From Clostridia bacterium (lineage in GTDB: Bacteria; Bacillota; Clostridia; Peptostreptococcales; Anaerovoracaceae), in NCBI GenBank assembly GCA_902363595.1, contig CABJAP010000005.1, positions 124,001 through 188,000 of the forward strand: 64,000 nt of DNA, given 5' to 3'. The notes under the pieces are model-generated. The model was not told the DNA's origin. It saw nothing but the letters and a program-made list of their open reading frames with translations, and did not search any database. The position numbers were made by a program, and so were the translations under genes. Shown piece after piece: positions 27,001 to 36,579 of this stretch; position 1 is the stretch's first letter, and every line of letters begins with the position of its first letter.

Positions 27001-28515
27001 ATGAATCTTGCAAAAGGCAAAAAGAGGATCACTGTCAGTGTAGTAACGGCCCTGATGATGGTCATGGTCATGGTGCCGGGAATGGCGTTCGCAAACACAG
27101 CAGGGAATACGGCTCTATCCCAGACATCACAGAACCAGGGCATGTTCGTAAACTATATAGATGCTTCCGTTAATTCTAAGGATAGCAGAATTGGACAATA
27201 TGGTACAACGAATATAAAACAGTATTTTTTCAATGGGGCAGATATAGAAAAAGAGAACGGCGGTATGGCAGATGATAGCCATCCGTATGTGAATTCTTAT
27301 GGCTATAACTATTCGATTATGACCGACACGTCCGTTAGCGCATACTGGGACAACTATATTCAGGGAACTTTAAATCCGACCCAACCCATTAAGTTTGGAT
27401 TTTTCCTGGGCGGTTCACAGACTGCCAAGTGCAATGACCAAATTATGGCTAGTAATATTATTCCCAAGATGAGCATTCAGAAGACGGACGGCACGGTTGT
27501 CCTGACAGGTACTCAGATTTACAAGGGCTGGAAACATCAGAGGCTGGCCAATGGCGGGGGAACTGGTTCCGGACCGCTCAGAGGGTTCGATGTATTTTTG
27601 GAGATTCCTGCTAACGCATTAGCTGCTAATACACAGTATGTACTGGTCTTTGAGTCAGGCATGGGCGTACAGACATTGCTGGATAAAAAGATTGTTTTCC
27701 ATTTTTCCACAGATGCTTTTGCACAGAGCATTTCCCTGGGAAGTAAAGTAACCTTAAAAGAAGGCCAGACTAAAACATTAAAGGCCGCCATTAAGCCTGA
27801 AAATGTAAAAGAAAAAGCAGTAACATGGACTTCGGCAGACAAAGCAGTTGCCGTAGTTGATTCCAATGGTGAAGTCAAAGCGATGAAAGCAGGCAAAACG
27901 ACAATTACGGCAGTAACAAAGGATGGAACAAATCTGAAGGCTTCCTGTCCAGTGGAAGTAACTCCCGTAATTGCGAAAGTATCATTAAAAGCAGTTTCGT
28001 CCAGCTACAATCGTGTAAAGCTGACCTGGTCAAAAGCCGCAAAGGCCGATGGTTATACCGTCTATCGATATAACGCAAAATCGAAGAAATACAAGCCTGT
28101 AAAACATACAACTGCCCGCAGCTATGTCGGAAAAAATCTGAAAACAGGAAAGACGTACGCATATAAAGTGAGGGCTTATCGGCTTGTCAATGGACAAAAA
28201 GTTTATGGCAGCTACTCTGCAAAGAAATCAATAAGGCCGGTGCCTTCCAAACCGGCCTTGAAAGTAAAGGCAGGGAAAAGAAAAGCTACGGCAAAGTGGA
28301 GTAAAGTTTCAGGTGCGGATAAATATGTATTGTATAGAAGCACAAGCAAAAATGGCAAATATATAAAAGCAAGCATCACAGTAAAGAACAAATATACGGA
28401 TAAGGGCCTCAAAAAAGGAAAGCGGTATTACTACAAAGTCCGCGCGTATAAAGTGGTGGACGGTAAGAAGGTATACGGAAAGACGTCACAATTGAGGACA
28501 GTAAAGGTAAAATAA
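27001..28515 (+). CDS. Secreted Big2/FN3 surface protein 1
   Basis: 504 residues. A Sec signal peptide ends at about AFA (residue 31). Residues ~50-240 hold a beta-sandwich module ending QYVLVFESG...KIVFHFST, ~245-325 a bacterial Ig-like (Big2) domain, and ~330-504 two lysine-rich FN3 repeats (Y-K-V-R-A-Y core). There is no LPXTG motif or C-terminal membrane segment; the very basic FN3 tail may bind anionic wall polymers (inference). Its 5' end, including ribosome site and signal-peptide codons, is nearly the same as that of the next gene. First gene after the leader RNA. Confidence 0.8.
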   Translation: MNLAKGKKRITVSVVTALMMVMVMVPGMAFANTAGNTALSQTSQNQGMFVNYIDASVNSKDSRIGQYGTTNIKQYFFNGADIEKENGGMADDSHPYVNSYGYNYSIMTDTSVSAYWDNYIQGTLNPTQPIKFGFFLGGSQTAKCNDQIMASNIIPKMSIQKTDGTVVLTGTQIYKGWKHQRLANGGGTGSGPLRGFDVFLEIPANALAANTQYVLVFESGMGVQTLLDKKIVFHFSTDAFAQSISLGSKVTLKEGQTKTLKAAIKPENVKEKAVTWTSADKAVAVVDSNGEVKAMKAGKTTITAVTKDGTNLKASCPVEVTPVIAKVSLKAVSSSYNRVKLTWSKAAKADGYTVYRYNAKSKKYKPVKHTTARSYVGKNLKTGKTYAYKVRAYRLVNGQKVYGSYSAKKSIRPVPSKPALKVKAGKRKATAKWSKVSGADKYVLYRSTSKNGKYIKASITVKNKYTDKGLKKGKRYYYKVRAYKVVDGKKVYGKTSQLRTVKVK

Positions 28516-28637
28516 ATGTTTTGGTGTAAACCGGCCCATCGATTTAGCCTACTAAACAAATGATAATTCCTTTGCATCCAGCGATGCAGAGTAATTATAT
28601 ATAGCTTATTATTACATTTAAAAAGGAGGACGAAAAA

Positions 28638-29471
28638 ATGAATCTTGCAAAAAGCAATAAGAGGATCATTGTCAGCGTCGTAATGGCGTTGATGATGGTG
28701 ATGGCAATGATGCCAGGGATGGCGTTTGCCCAATCCGTTGTAGCTGGGTATGATGTAGCGATTCAAGATCCTGGGACCATATTAACCGGAACGAATCCGC
28801 AGGCAGCTGCAGATATCACGCAGCCAGCGGGGACAACTGTGCATATTGACTGGACAAGCAGCAATAAAAGTGTTGCGACAATCGGTATTCACAAAGGCAA
28901 TATTACGCCTGTTGCAGAAGGAACCACAACACTAACCGCAACGCTGAGAGAAGGTGAGGCCCCAGGAGGAACAGGAACAGGACCTAGCGGCGATTGTACG
29001 GGTACAATCCTGGCAACCGACAGCATTACGGTGACCGTAGAGGAGTCAACCACATATGGATACCAGGGAACTGGCGGAAATACCATGTTGATGACGGCGC
29101 CATCGAATATTACTGGCGGAACCCTAACCACTGCAGGATATACAAATAAGATTAACGATCAAATGACGGTTGATAATGGAAGTTGCCAATTTACATTTAC
29201 AATGAGTGCGGGAATGAACAATTTCCAAGAATCAAAATTTAAAGAAAACAGCCTTCCATACATCCAGGTAGTCAATCCAAGAGGAGCTGTTGTTGCAGGA
29301 ACTTCTGTGACTTTTGAAAGTTATGATGCGGCAGCTAAGAAGATTACCATTTCAGCAAAAGGGCTGACTGCGGGGAAATCATATGTACTTAAGTTTGGAG
29401 AACAGGTATGTGGGAATAACACAGATAGGAATTTGGGCGTACCTGTAAAGTTTCAGTTTACGACAAAATAA
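28638..29471 (+). CDS. Secreted surface protein 2 with an AGMN/CGNN module
   Basis: 277 residues with a signal peptide ending AFA-Q. A Big2-like region covers about 38-135. The C-terminal half is a beta-sandwich module with the motifs TMSAGMNNF and FGEQVCGNN, closing in PVKFQFTT. The same motifs occur in the 1056-residue protein at 32488 (CMTAGMNQI, FGAETCGNN). It ends directly after this module with no FN3 repeats. Ligand unknown. Confidence 0.75.
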   Translation: MNLAKSNKRIIVSVVMALMMVMAMMPGMAFAQSVVAGYDVAIQDPGTILTGTNPQAAADITQPAGTTVHIDWTSSNKSVATIGIHKGNITPVAEGTTTLTATLREGEAPGGTGTGPSGDCTGTILATDSITVTVEESTTYGYQGTGGNTMLMTAPSNITGGTLTTAGYTNKINDQMTVDNGSCQFTFTMSAGMNNFQESKFKENSLPYIQVVNPRGAVVAGTSVTFESYDAAAKKITISAKGLTAGKSYVLKFGEQVCGNNTDRNLGVPVKFQFTTK

Positions 29472-29489
29472 GCTGATATTTGGAAGGAG

Positions 29490-29537
29490 ATGAGGAATTG
29501 CGCTGAATTTGATCAGCACAATTCCTCCCTTATTTAA
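29490..29537 (+). CDS. 15-codon upstream reading frame
   Basis: ATG 29490 directly follows a strong GGAAGGAG site and encodes MRNCAEFDQHNSSLI. It stops at 29537, one base before the ATG of the next gene, which has no ribosome site of its own. Translation of this short frame may be needed to start the large gene by coupling. It is equally possible that a non-ATG start is used instead. Confidence 0.35.
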   Translation: MRNCAEFDQHNSSLI

Positions 29538-29538
29538 T

Positions 29539-32433
29539 ATGAAAATGAGAAAAATACTAGGGTTAGTAATAGTTGTTTTTGTAACGTGTGCTTACATGCC
29601 GGTATTCTCTTTTGCAGGGGGGACGTTAAATGATGAAAGCGGCATATATATAACAATAGAGGGAATAAAAGCGGAATCCCCAGAGCAGTACTTTGAAATC
29701 AATGCATTATCAGGATCAAAAGAAATAGCTGCGTATGATGCTGACGGAAACGATATTTCCAGGGAGGTGGAGTGGACATGTGATACAGACAATGTATCTG
29801 TGGAGTCCGACGGTCTGAAAAAACGTTTGAAAACGACACTTGCACCTGTAGGAAAAACAGCAGTTGTTACAGCAACCGATTTGAATGGAAAGAAAGCCGC
29901 TGTAGATGTTAAATTGGTTCCATTGAATTTGGACGATTCATTATTGACGGTAACAATGGTCAATGACTATGGTGATCCTTGGCTTGAAACAGAGTATGAC
30001 TATAGCTCTTCGTTCCCAACAATGCTTAGGATTATGGTACGCACGCCGGGTTATGACAAAATAGATGGTACAATTGCAGGATACATTCGCGAACATGCTG
30101 TGGTGCAATCTACAAATGAAGAGGTTCTCCCGGCACAGAATGTTCTGTCATTTGATGGAGATGATCCTAACCAGGCATATTGGGATTTATGTGCAATCGG
30201 AGAAGGAAAAACACAAATTACTCTCTCAATAGAGGATGAGTATATGAGCTGGTCGTACTCGATTGATGCGGAAACTTTAAATGGTATGAAGTTATCAACG
30301 CAGAATCTTTATATGGAGCCGGGAGAAGAAGCACTGTTAAAAGCAGAAATCCAGCCTGGATCAGAACCGCAGGATGTTACCTTTGAATCTGATAATGGAG
30401 ATGTGGCTGCGGTTACTGAAAGTGGAAAGATTGTTGCTAAGAAGAACGGTAAGGCGACAATCACAGTAAAGCAAACAGATGGATCGAAGTTTGAAGGCAA
30501 ATGTTTGGTACTTGTTGTTAAATCAGGATTGTATTTAATTGATGAGGGCTTTGATGCTTCTTGGGATCCATCAAAGATGCATTATATTGATACGTCCAAA
30601 GGCTTGGAGCTGACGGAGCCAACACCAGTCTTATTACGATATTGTACGAAGGATGATATTCAGGGGCATAATACAGACATATGGCAGAGCCATGATACAG
30701 GCATCGTTACTGCAACCAGTATGCTGACAAATGACAATGTAAAGGGCAGGATCACACCAAGAGGGAATGGACAGACGGAGATAAAGGCAATAGCAAGAAA
30801 AAAAGCGGGGGACGGTTCTGGGACCATGATATTTACAGAAAAGGCTAAATGCAAAGTGACCGTAAACGTTCCATCGCTGCAGCCAGCAGAGACCGGCATT
30901 CGCAAAGATTACAGCCCGCAAGGCATGGCAGGTACCACCTTGGAGATGGAAGGCTTCAATATGTCTACCAATCCGTCCAACGGATTTGAGTATGAAAACT
31001 ACATAAACAGCTTACTTGATAAGAAAAGTGCGGACTTTAAATTCACAGTAAGAAGCAGCAAGGGAGACGGCGGCGTAAAACCAGAGGATTATGTAGAAAA
31101 ATGGATGCTGAATCATATCGCGTTATATACAAAAGATAGGAGCAAAAAGATTGCTTCATTTAAAGATGGAGGGCTGATCTTAAAGTCCACAGAAACCAAT
31201 GCGAAAAAAAACCCAACAAGCGTAAGCTTTTCAATTGATCAGAAGCGGCTTAACTATGATACCGAGTATGTGCTTAACTTTGGACAAGGGTTCAAATTAT
31301 TTAATTATATTGAAAAAGACGTTAGTTTTTACTTCAAAACCAAAAAGTTTACCAAAGCAACAGCCATATCCCTCAACAAACCTTCTGCAAACATCCCAGT
31401 CAACGGCACATTGGAATTAAAGGCATCCTTTATGCCAAAAGACGCGGATGACACAGAATTAACATGGAGCTCAACGGATCATTCGGTGGCAAAGGTCGAT
31501 AACAGCGGGAACGTTACGGGAGTCAAAGCGGGTACAGCTATCATTACTGCAGTTAACAAGAACGGGCTGTCCTCCTCCTGCAAGGTCACTGTGGATCCTG
31601 TTCAAGTCGCCCCGGCAAAGATCAAAGCTGCCGCAGCCGCTTATAACTCTGCCAAGATTAGCTGGGAAAAGGTAAACGGTGCGGCCGGATACGCAGTCTA
31701 CGGAGCGGCATCCAAAAACGGCAAGTATGGAAAATTAACGGAGACCAAAGCTTTCAGCTATCTCGATAAGGGTTTGAAGACTGGCAAAACGAAATATTAT
31801 AAAGTCAGAACTTATACGGAAGTCAATGGCGTTAAATATTACAGTGCTGATTCCAATATTTCTGCGGCAAAGCCAGCCTTAAAGCCTATCAAAAAGGTTA
31901 AGGCGCAGGCCTCCTATAACAAAGCAACGGTATCTTACCAACAAATTCCCGGCGCCAGCGGATATATGATTTATAAAGCTTCTAAGAAAAATGGAGCGTA
32001 TAAAAAGTTAGCCGTTGTAAAAGGAGGAAAAAACAAATCCTTTACTGACAAAAAAGTCAAGACCGGAAAAACCTACTATTATAAAGTAAAAGCTTACCGG
32101 AATGTGGATGGCAGAAAAGTCTACAACAAGATATCCAAACCTGCGGGTGCAAAAGCAGCCCTTGCCGTATCAAAGATGACCTTGAAAGCAAAGAAGAACG
32201 GCATTGTAGTTAAATGGACAAAAGTAAAAGGCGCGCATAAATATCAGATTTATAGAAGTACAAAGAAGAATGGCGGCTATATTCTGGTGAGACAAACGGC
32301 AAAGAGAAGCTTTACCGACCAGCAAGTCAGCGATGGAAAAGCCTACTTTTATAAGCTGCGTGCGTACCGCGTGGTAGATGGCAAAAAAGTTTACAGTAAG
32401 TATACGAAAAGACAAAGGGTTAAAGCAAAATAA
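29539..32433 (+). CDS. Secreted Big2/FN3 surface protein 3
   Basis: 964 residues if ATG 29539 is used (MKMRKILG, signal peptide to about SFAGG); a TTG at 29509 in the same frame would add 10 residues but separates the signal peptide from its start. Two Big2 domains occur, near 255-335 and 610-690. Between them lies a beta-sandwich module ending EYVLNFGQGFKL...VSFYFKT. Three lysine-rich FN3 repeats fill the C-terminal ~270 residues. No wall-anchor motif is present. Role inferred as adhesion or ligand binding at the cell surface. Confidence 0.78.
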   Translation: MKMRKILGLVIVVFVTCAYMPVFSFAGGTLNDESGIYITIEGIKAESPEQYFEINALSGSKEIAAYDADGNDISREVEWTCDTDNVSVESDGLKKRLKTTLAPVGKTAVVTATDLNGKKAAVDVKLVPLNLDDSLLTVTMVNDYGDPWLETEYDYSSSFPTMLRIMVRTPGYDKIDGTIAGYIREHAVVQSTNEEVLPAQNVLSFDGDDPNQAYWDLCAIGEGKTQITLSIEDEYMSWSYSIDAETLNGMKLSTQNLYMEPGEEALLKAEIQPGSEPQDVTFESDNGDVAAVTESGKIVAKKNGKATITVKQTDGSKFEGKCLVLVVKSGLYLIDEGFDASWDPSKMHYIDTSKGLELTEPTPVLLRYCTKDDIQGHNTDIWQSHDTGIVTATSMLTNDNVKGRITPRGNGQTEIKAIARKKAGDGSGTMIFTEKAKCKVTVNVPSLQPAETGIRKDYSPQGMAGTTLEMEGFNMSTNPSNGFEYENYINSLLDKKSADFKFTVRSSKGDGGVKPEDYVEKWMLNHIALYTKDRSKKIASFKDGGLILKSTETNAKKNPTSVSFSIDQKRLNYDTEYVLNFGQGFKLFNYIEKDVSFYFKTKKFTKATAISLNKPSANIPVNGTLELKASFMPKDADDTELTWSSTDHSVAKVDNSGNVTGVKAGTAIITAVNKNGLSSSCKVTVDPVQVAPAKIKAAAAAYNSAKISWEKVNGAAGYAVYGAASKNGKYGKLTETKAFSYLDKGLKTGKTKYYKVRTYTEVNGVKYYSADSNISAAKPALKPIKKVKAQASYNKATVSYQQIPGASGYMIYKASKKNGAYKKLAVVKGGKNKSFTDKKVKTGKTYYYKVKAYRNVDGRKVYNKISKPAGAKAALAVSKMTLKAKKNGIVVKWTKVKGAHKYQIYRSTKKNGGYILVRQTAKRSFTDQQVSDGKAYFYKLRAYRVVDGKKVYSKYTKRQRVKAK

Positions 32434-32441
32434 AAGACATC

Positions 32442-32470
32442 GCAAGTATGCTGTAAAGCAGCATACTTGC
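32442..32470 (+). other. Perfect 12-bp hairpin between surface-protein genes
   Basis: GCAAGTATGCTG (32442-32453) pairs with CAGCATACTTGC (32459-32470). No T tract follows, so it may act as an RNA stability or processing element, not a full terminator. Confidence 0.5.
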
Positions 32471-32487
32471 GGTAGTTACGGAAGAAT

Positions 32488-35400
32488 ATGATGAGCCAAT
32501 ATACGACGGAAAAATTAAATAAAAGAATGATCGCATGGATCACAGCAGCGCTGCTGCTGCTTACTTTGATCCCATTGCCAGAGGTTCATGCAGAAAGCGA
32601 ATATGGTTTTCAGGGTCTGCAGGGGACACTGCAGACAGGACAGGGCATTAAAGATTACAACAACATGAAGCTGGTAGAACCATCGGATATAACGGTGCTT
32701 CACACTACGGACAATTCCGGCGGCTATTTCTTAAATCAAATTAACGAAACCCTTGACGGCACCGCGGGCCGAATTGAATTCGCGCTTTGCATGACAGCGG
32801 GAATGAACCAGATTGGGGAAGCGGGAAACTGGAACTTTACGAAGTACAATTTAAACCCGGATCCGAGCCAGCATTCGGGGATGAGCCCGGATAAAAAGAC
32901 TCAGGTCAACATTTATTCTCTGGAACCGAGCGACTCCTATACGGGGAAGGACTGGGCGAAAAACAAGGAGCCGATCATCAATTACAAAAAAGGAAATCTC
33001 TTTGTTGACGATAACAAGACCTATGGCAATGCCTCCAATGGAGACGGTTCCGGCAGGATAACCCTCTATACGGAAAAGACGCTAGAATCAGGCGACTACA
33101 TTTTGGAATTTGGCGCAGAAACTTGCGGTAATAATGTAGAAAAAGTTTTGGGCGTCCCCGTAGCGTTTCAATTCAAAGTCAAGGGAAAATACACTTTGGA
33201 TAAAGCGATCACCGTCGCAGAAGAACTGAATGAATCTGCGGTAATAGGAACGCAGGCGGGAGAATACCGCGATGGGACACTGAAAGAGGCATTGAAATCT
33301 CAATTAGATGAGGCAAAAGCGCTTCGCAATAATGAAAATGCGACATTGGCTCAGAAAGAGGAAATGGCCCAAAAGCTCAGTGACGCTATCGATGCGCTGC
33401 AGGCGGTGAGGGTAGTAGAGGCCACGGTAAATGACATCATAGGCGTTCCTTCCAAGCTGTCAGTAGGAAATTACGGAACAGCAAAGACTTCCGTTACCGC
33501 GAATCCCGGCAGCGAGGGTGATTACAGAAAATATGTCTGGTCAGCCAGTGATAATATCGATATCGATGAAAGAACCGGCGAGTGGACTGCTCTGTGGGCA
33601 AATAAGGCCGGTGAAAAAAGCCATATTACAGCTACTTCAAAATGGCATCAGGATCATCCAGAATCCATTCCGGACGGAGCAAAGGCAGCGTCCAGGGCAA
33701 TTGAATTTGAAGTGACTTCTGCCGGGGATGCTTTTTCAGTCGGGATTCCAAAGGGCAATTCAGATGATACAAAAGGTGTGCTGCAGACCGTCATAGAAAA
33801 GAGCGGTAAGCCGGAAAGCGAACTGAACAGCATTAAAAAGATCAAGCTATTTACCGTACGGGGAGCATCTTTATCAGACAAGGACTTCACCTATATGAGG
33901 GAGAAGCTATCTGCCTTAGAAGAGCTGGACATCTCCAAGTGTACGGTTGATGCGCTTCCACCCATGGTTTGTGAGGGTATGAATCATTTGACCACCGTAA
34001 AGCTGCCTGATCGTCTTTCAAAAATCAATACTAAGGCATTTGACGGCTGTAAGGCGCTTTCCAATGTTCAAATTTCTGCTGGAGTGACTTTTATCGGTGA
34101 TAATGCTTTTGCCAGATGTCCTTCATTAAATGGAAAGATGATTACGATCAATGCAGTAACACCTCCGGAATGCAGTGAGTATCCAGGCTGTTTTGAGGGA
34201 ACCAGCATTTTGGGCATAAAGGTTCCGTATGGATGCGGTGAAGCATATCGAAACCACGAATATTGGAAGCAATTTAAAATTGAGGAAGATGAGATTGAAG
34301 ATACTCTGTCCTTACGAGTAAGTAAAACAGGCACTCTGCAAGAGACCGCAGAGGCCGCACTGAACTTGGAAAATAAATCTGAAAGTCAGATTGACACACT
34401 GAGGATCGAAACTTCTGGCAATGCAGTTTTAGATTACAGTGACGACATTCCATATTTGCAGGATAATTTCCTTAATGCAACGACAATTGATTTGTCAAAT
34501 GCGGTGTTAGAAGATAATCGGTTCAAAAGCAGCACCTTCAAAGATCGGGTAAACTTGAAAAAAGTCCGGCTGAATGAAGACACTACAATTATTGCAGGAA
34601 ACGCATTCTCAGGCTGCAGAAATCTCAGAGACATCATCTTGCCTTCCGCTTTGGAGAAGCTGGGAAACGGCGCCTTTGGCGAATGCGCAAGTCTGGGCAG
34701 CCGGATTATCATCAATGCAAAGACGCCGCCACAATACGATGGCGCGGTTTTTCCGGACTCGATCACAACGATCCTTGTTCCGCCGGGAAGCGTAAACGCA
34801 TATAAGTCGGCATTAGGCTGGAGACAGTATAAAAACAACATCATCTCCCAAATCGCTATCTCCCTCAACGCGCAAACCCTCTCCATGGAGGTCGCGGCAA
34901 CAAAAAAACTTACGGCCAATGTGATGGTCTACAATAACAACAGCAAAGACGTGATGTGGTCCTCGTCAAATCCCCAGGTGGCATCGGTGGATCAAAACGG
35001 AAACGTAAAAGGAATAAAGCCGGGTTCGGCGGTCATCACTGCTAAGACGTTGGAAGGCCTGGTCGAAGCCAAATGTACGGTCACAGTAAACGCACCTGCG
35101 GCGCCTGCGGTAAAAGCTGTATCCGCAGGCTACAACAAAATCAAAGTCACCTGGACGGGAATCAGCGGCGCAGCCGGATATGAAATCTTTTGCTACACAA
35201 AGAAAAACGGTTCCTATACGAAAAAGTACACCCAATCCGCATCGGCAAGAAGCTTTACCGATACGGGAAAAACAACCGGAACCACCTATTATTACCGGGT
35301 TCGCGCCTATAAGACAAATGGAAACGAACGATATTCCGGCAGCTATTCCTCCTATGCCGGCGCAAAGCCAGTGCTATCCAAGCCGACCCGCGTAAAAGCG

Positions 35401-35658
35401 AAAAAAGGCGGATCGAAAAAGATTAAGGTTTCCTGGAAGAAAGTATCGGGAGCGAGCGGCTATCGGATTTACCGCTCCACAAAGAAAAACAAAGGCTATA
35501 AATCCATCAAGTCGGTGAGCAGCAAGACATCAAAATACACCAACAGCAAATTGAAGAAAGGCAAACGCTACTATTATAAAGTGCGGGCCTATCGGAAAAT
35601 AAAGGGCAAGAAGATTTACAGCGCCTACTCGGCCGCAGCTTCCTACAAGGCGAGATAA
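32488..35658 (+). CDS. Secreted surface protein 4 with BspA-type leucine-rich repeats
   Basis: 1056 residues. The signal peptide ends near VHAES. Residues ~33-235 are the AGMN/CGNN beta-sandwich module shared with 28638. A helical FIVAR-like segment follows (~238-312). Two blocks of BspA-like leucine-rich repeats (for example NTKAFDGCKALSNVQI and NAFSGCRNLRDIILP) occupy ~440-790. A Big2 domain lies at ~790-870, then two basic FN3 repeats. The layout is typical of large clostridial adhesins. It ends 27 bp before the DDTDD gene, so surface proteins and importer may share one transcript. Confidence 0.8.
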   Translation: MMSQYTTEKLNKRMIAWITAALLLLTLIPLPEVHAESEYGFQGLQGTLQTGQGIKDYNNMKLVEPSDITVLHTTDNSGGYFLNQINETLDGTAGRIEFALCMTAGMNQIGEAGNWNFTKYNLNPDPSQHSGMSPDKKTQVNIYSLEPSDSYTGKDWAKNKEPIINYKKGNLFVDDNKTYGNASNGDGSGRITLYTEKTLESGDYILEFGAETCGNNVEKVLGVPVAFQFKVKGKYTLDKAITVAEELNESAVIGTQAGEYRDGTLKEALKSQLDEAKALRNNENATLAQKEEMAQKLSDAIDALQAVRVVEATVNDIIGVPSKLSVGNYGTAKTSVTANPGSEGDYRKYVWSASDNIDIDERTGEWTALWANKAGEKSHITATSKWHQDHPESIPDGAKAASRAIEFEVTSAGDAFSVGIPKGNSDDTKGVLQTVIEKSGKPESELNSIKKIKLFTVRGASLSDKDFTYMREKLSALEELDISKCTVDALPPMVCEGMNHLTTVKLPDRLSKINTKAFDGCKALSNVQISAGVTFIGDNAFARCPSLNGKMITINAVTPPECSEYPGCFEGTSILGIKVPYGCGEAYRNHEYWKQFKIEEDEIEDTLSLRVSKTGTLQETAEAALNLENKSESQIDTLRIETSGNAVLDYSDDIPYLQDNFLNATTIDLSNAVLEDNRFKSSTFKDRVNLKKVRLNEDTTIIAGNAFSGCRNLRDIILPSALEKLGNGAFGECASLGSRIIINAKTPPQYDGAVFPDSITTILVPPGSVNAYKSALGWRQYKNNIISQIAISLNAQTLSMEVAATKKLTANVMVYNNNSKDVMWSSSNPQVASVDQNGNVKGIKPGSAVITAKTLEGLVEAKCTVTVNAPAAPAVKAVSAGYNKIKVTWTGISGAAGYEIFCYTKKNGSYTKKYTQSASARSFTDTGKTTGTTYYYRVRAYKTNGNERYSGSYSSYAGAKPVLSKPTRVKAKKGGSKKIKVSWKKVSGASGYRIYRSTKKNKGYKSIKSVSSKTSKYTNSKLKKGKRYYYKVRAYRKIKGKKIYSAYSAAASYKAR

Positions 35659-35685
35659 TCCGAGATATATGAAAGGAACAAGGCA

Positions 35686-36564
35686 ATGAAGATATACATC
35701 TGTGTAGACGACACCGACGATCTGACCAAAAGCACCAGTACAGGAAAAATTTCCGACCTGATCGCAAAACGCATCGAGGCCATGGGCGGCGCCCTGGAAA
35801 AAGGCATCACCCGCCATCAGCTGCTGCTCCATGAGGACATCGACTACACATCCCACAACAGCTCCATGTGCATGGTAATGGACATAGAAGGGGTGACCGT
35901 TTCTCAGATGAAGCAGGCTGCCGAGGAAGTGCTGAAGACCAACATGGCGGAAAGCTCCGATCCAGGGCTCTGCTTTTGCAGGCTGGACCAGCTCAGGGAG
36001 CCGGACCGGCTGATCGCTTACGGCAAGCGGGCGCAGAAAGAGATCATTAAAAAGGAAGAGGCCTACGCCCTGGCAAAAGAAATCGGCGGCACGGTTCTGG
36101 AAGAATACGGCGGCACGGGGATTGGTGTCATCGGAGCCCTTGCGGGCGTTGGCCTGCGGCTTTCCGGCTGCGACGGGACCTTCCGGGGCGGAAAGGGCAG
36201 CGAGCATGCAGGGAAAAGCTACACGGCGGCTAAGTGGAAAACCATGATGGGCATTGAACAAGTTCTGGACTTTTATGGAAAAGAATTGAATGACGAACAA
36301 GAAGTATCCGTGGATAAACAGCTGAAACTGGCCATGGTGGATCATAAGAAAACACTGATCGCGGCCCAAAGAGGCGCAAGGTATATAGCCTGCACCAAGC
36401 AGGATCTTTATCAAGGCGATCAGAAAATCACCACCTGGACCACCCCATGCGATCAATTTGAAGCGGACAATGACGTGGAAGAGTGCTATGAAGAGACCGA
36501 ACATGCGTGTTACAACTGTCTGTTTAGAAGATGGACGGCAGACGGATTTATTTGTGTGAAATAA
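35686..36564 (+). CDS. DDTDD-motif protein related to the TiaS N-terminal domain
   Basis: 292 residues. It opens with CVDDTDDLTK (aspartates 8, 9, 11, 12), the ATP/metal motif of archaeal tRNA(Ile2) agmatinylcytidine synthetase (TiaS)-type domains, and has a glycine-rich EEYGGTGIGVIGALAGVGLR segment near the middle. A C-terminal cysteine group (ACYNCLFRRW...FICVK) could bind metal. It lacks the later domains of TiaS, so tRNA modification is not implied. It sits between secreted proteins and a FecBCD importer; a role in processing or sensing the imported ligand is speculation. Confidence 0.5.
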   Translation: MKIYICVDDTDDLTKSTSTGKISDLIAKRIEAMGGALEKGITRHQLLLHEDIDYTSHNSSMCMVMDIEGVTVSQMKQAAEEVLKTNMAESSDPGLCFCRLDQLREPDRLIAYGKRAQKEIIKKEEAYALAKEIGGTVLEEYGGTGIGVIGALAGVGLRLSGCDGTFRGGKGSEHAGKSYTAAKWKTMMGIEQVLDFYGKELNDEQEVSVDKQLKLAMVDHKKTLIAAQRGARYIACTKQDLYQGDQKITTWTTPCDQFEADNDVEECYEETEHACYNCLFRRWTADGFICVK

Positions 36565-36579
36565 AATGGAGAAACGAGT

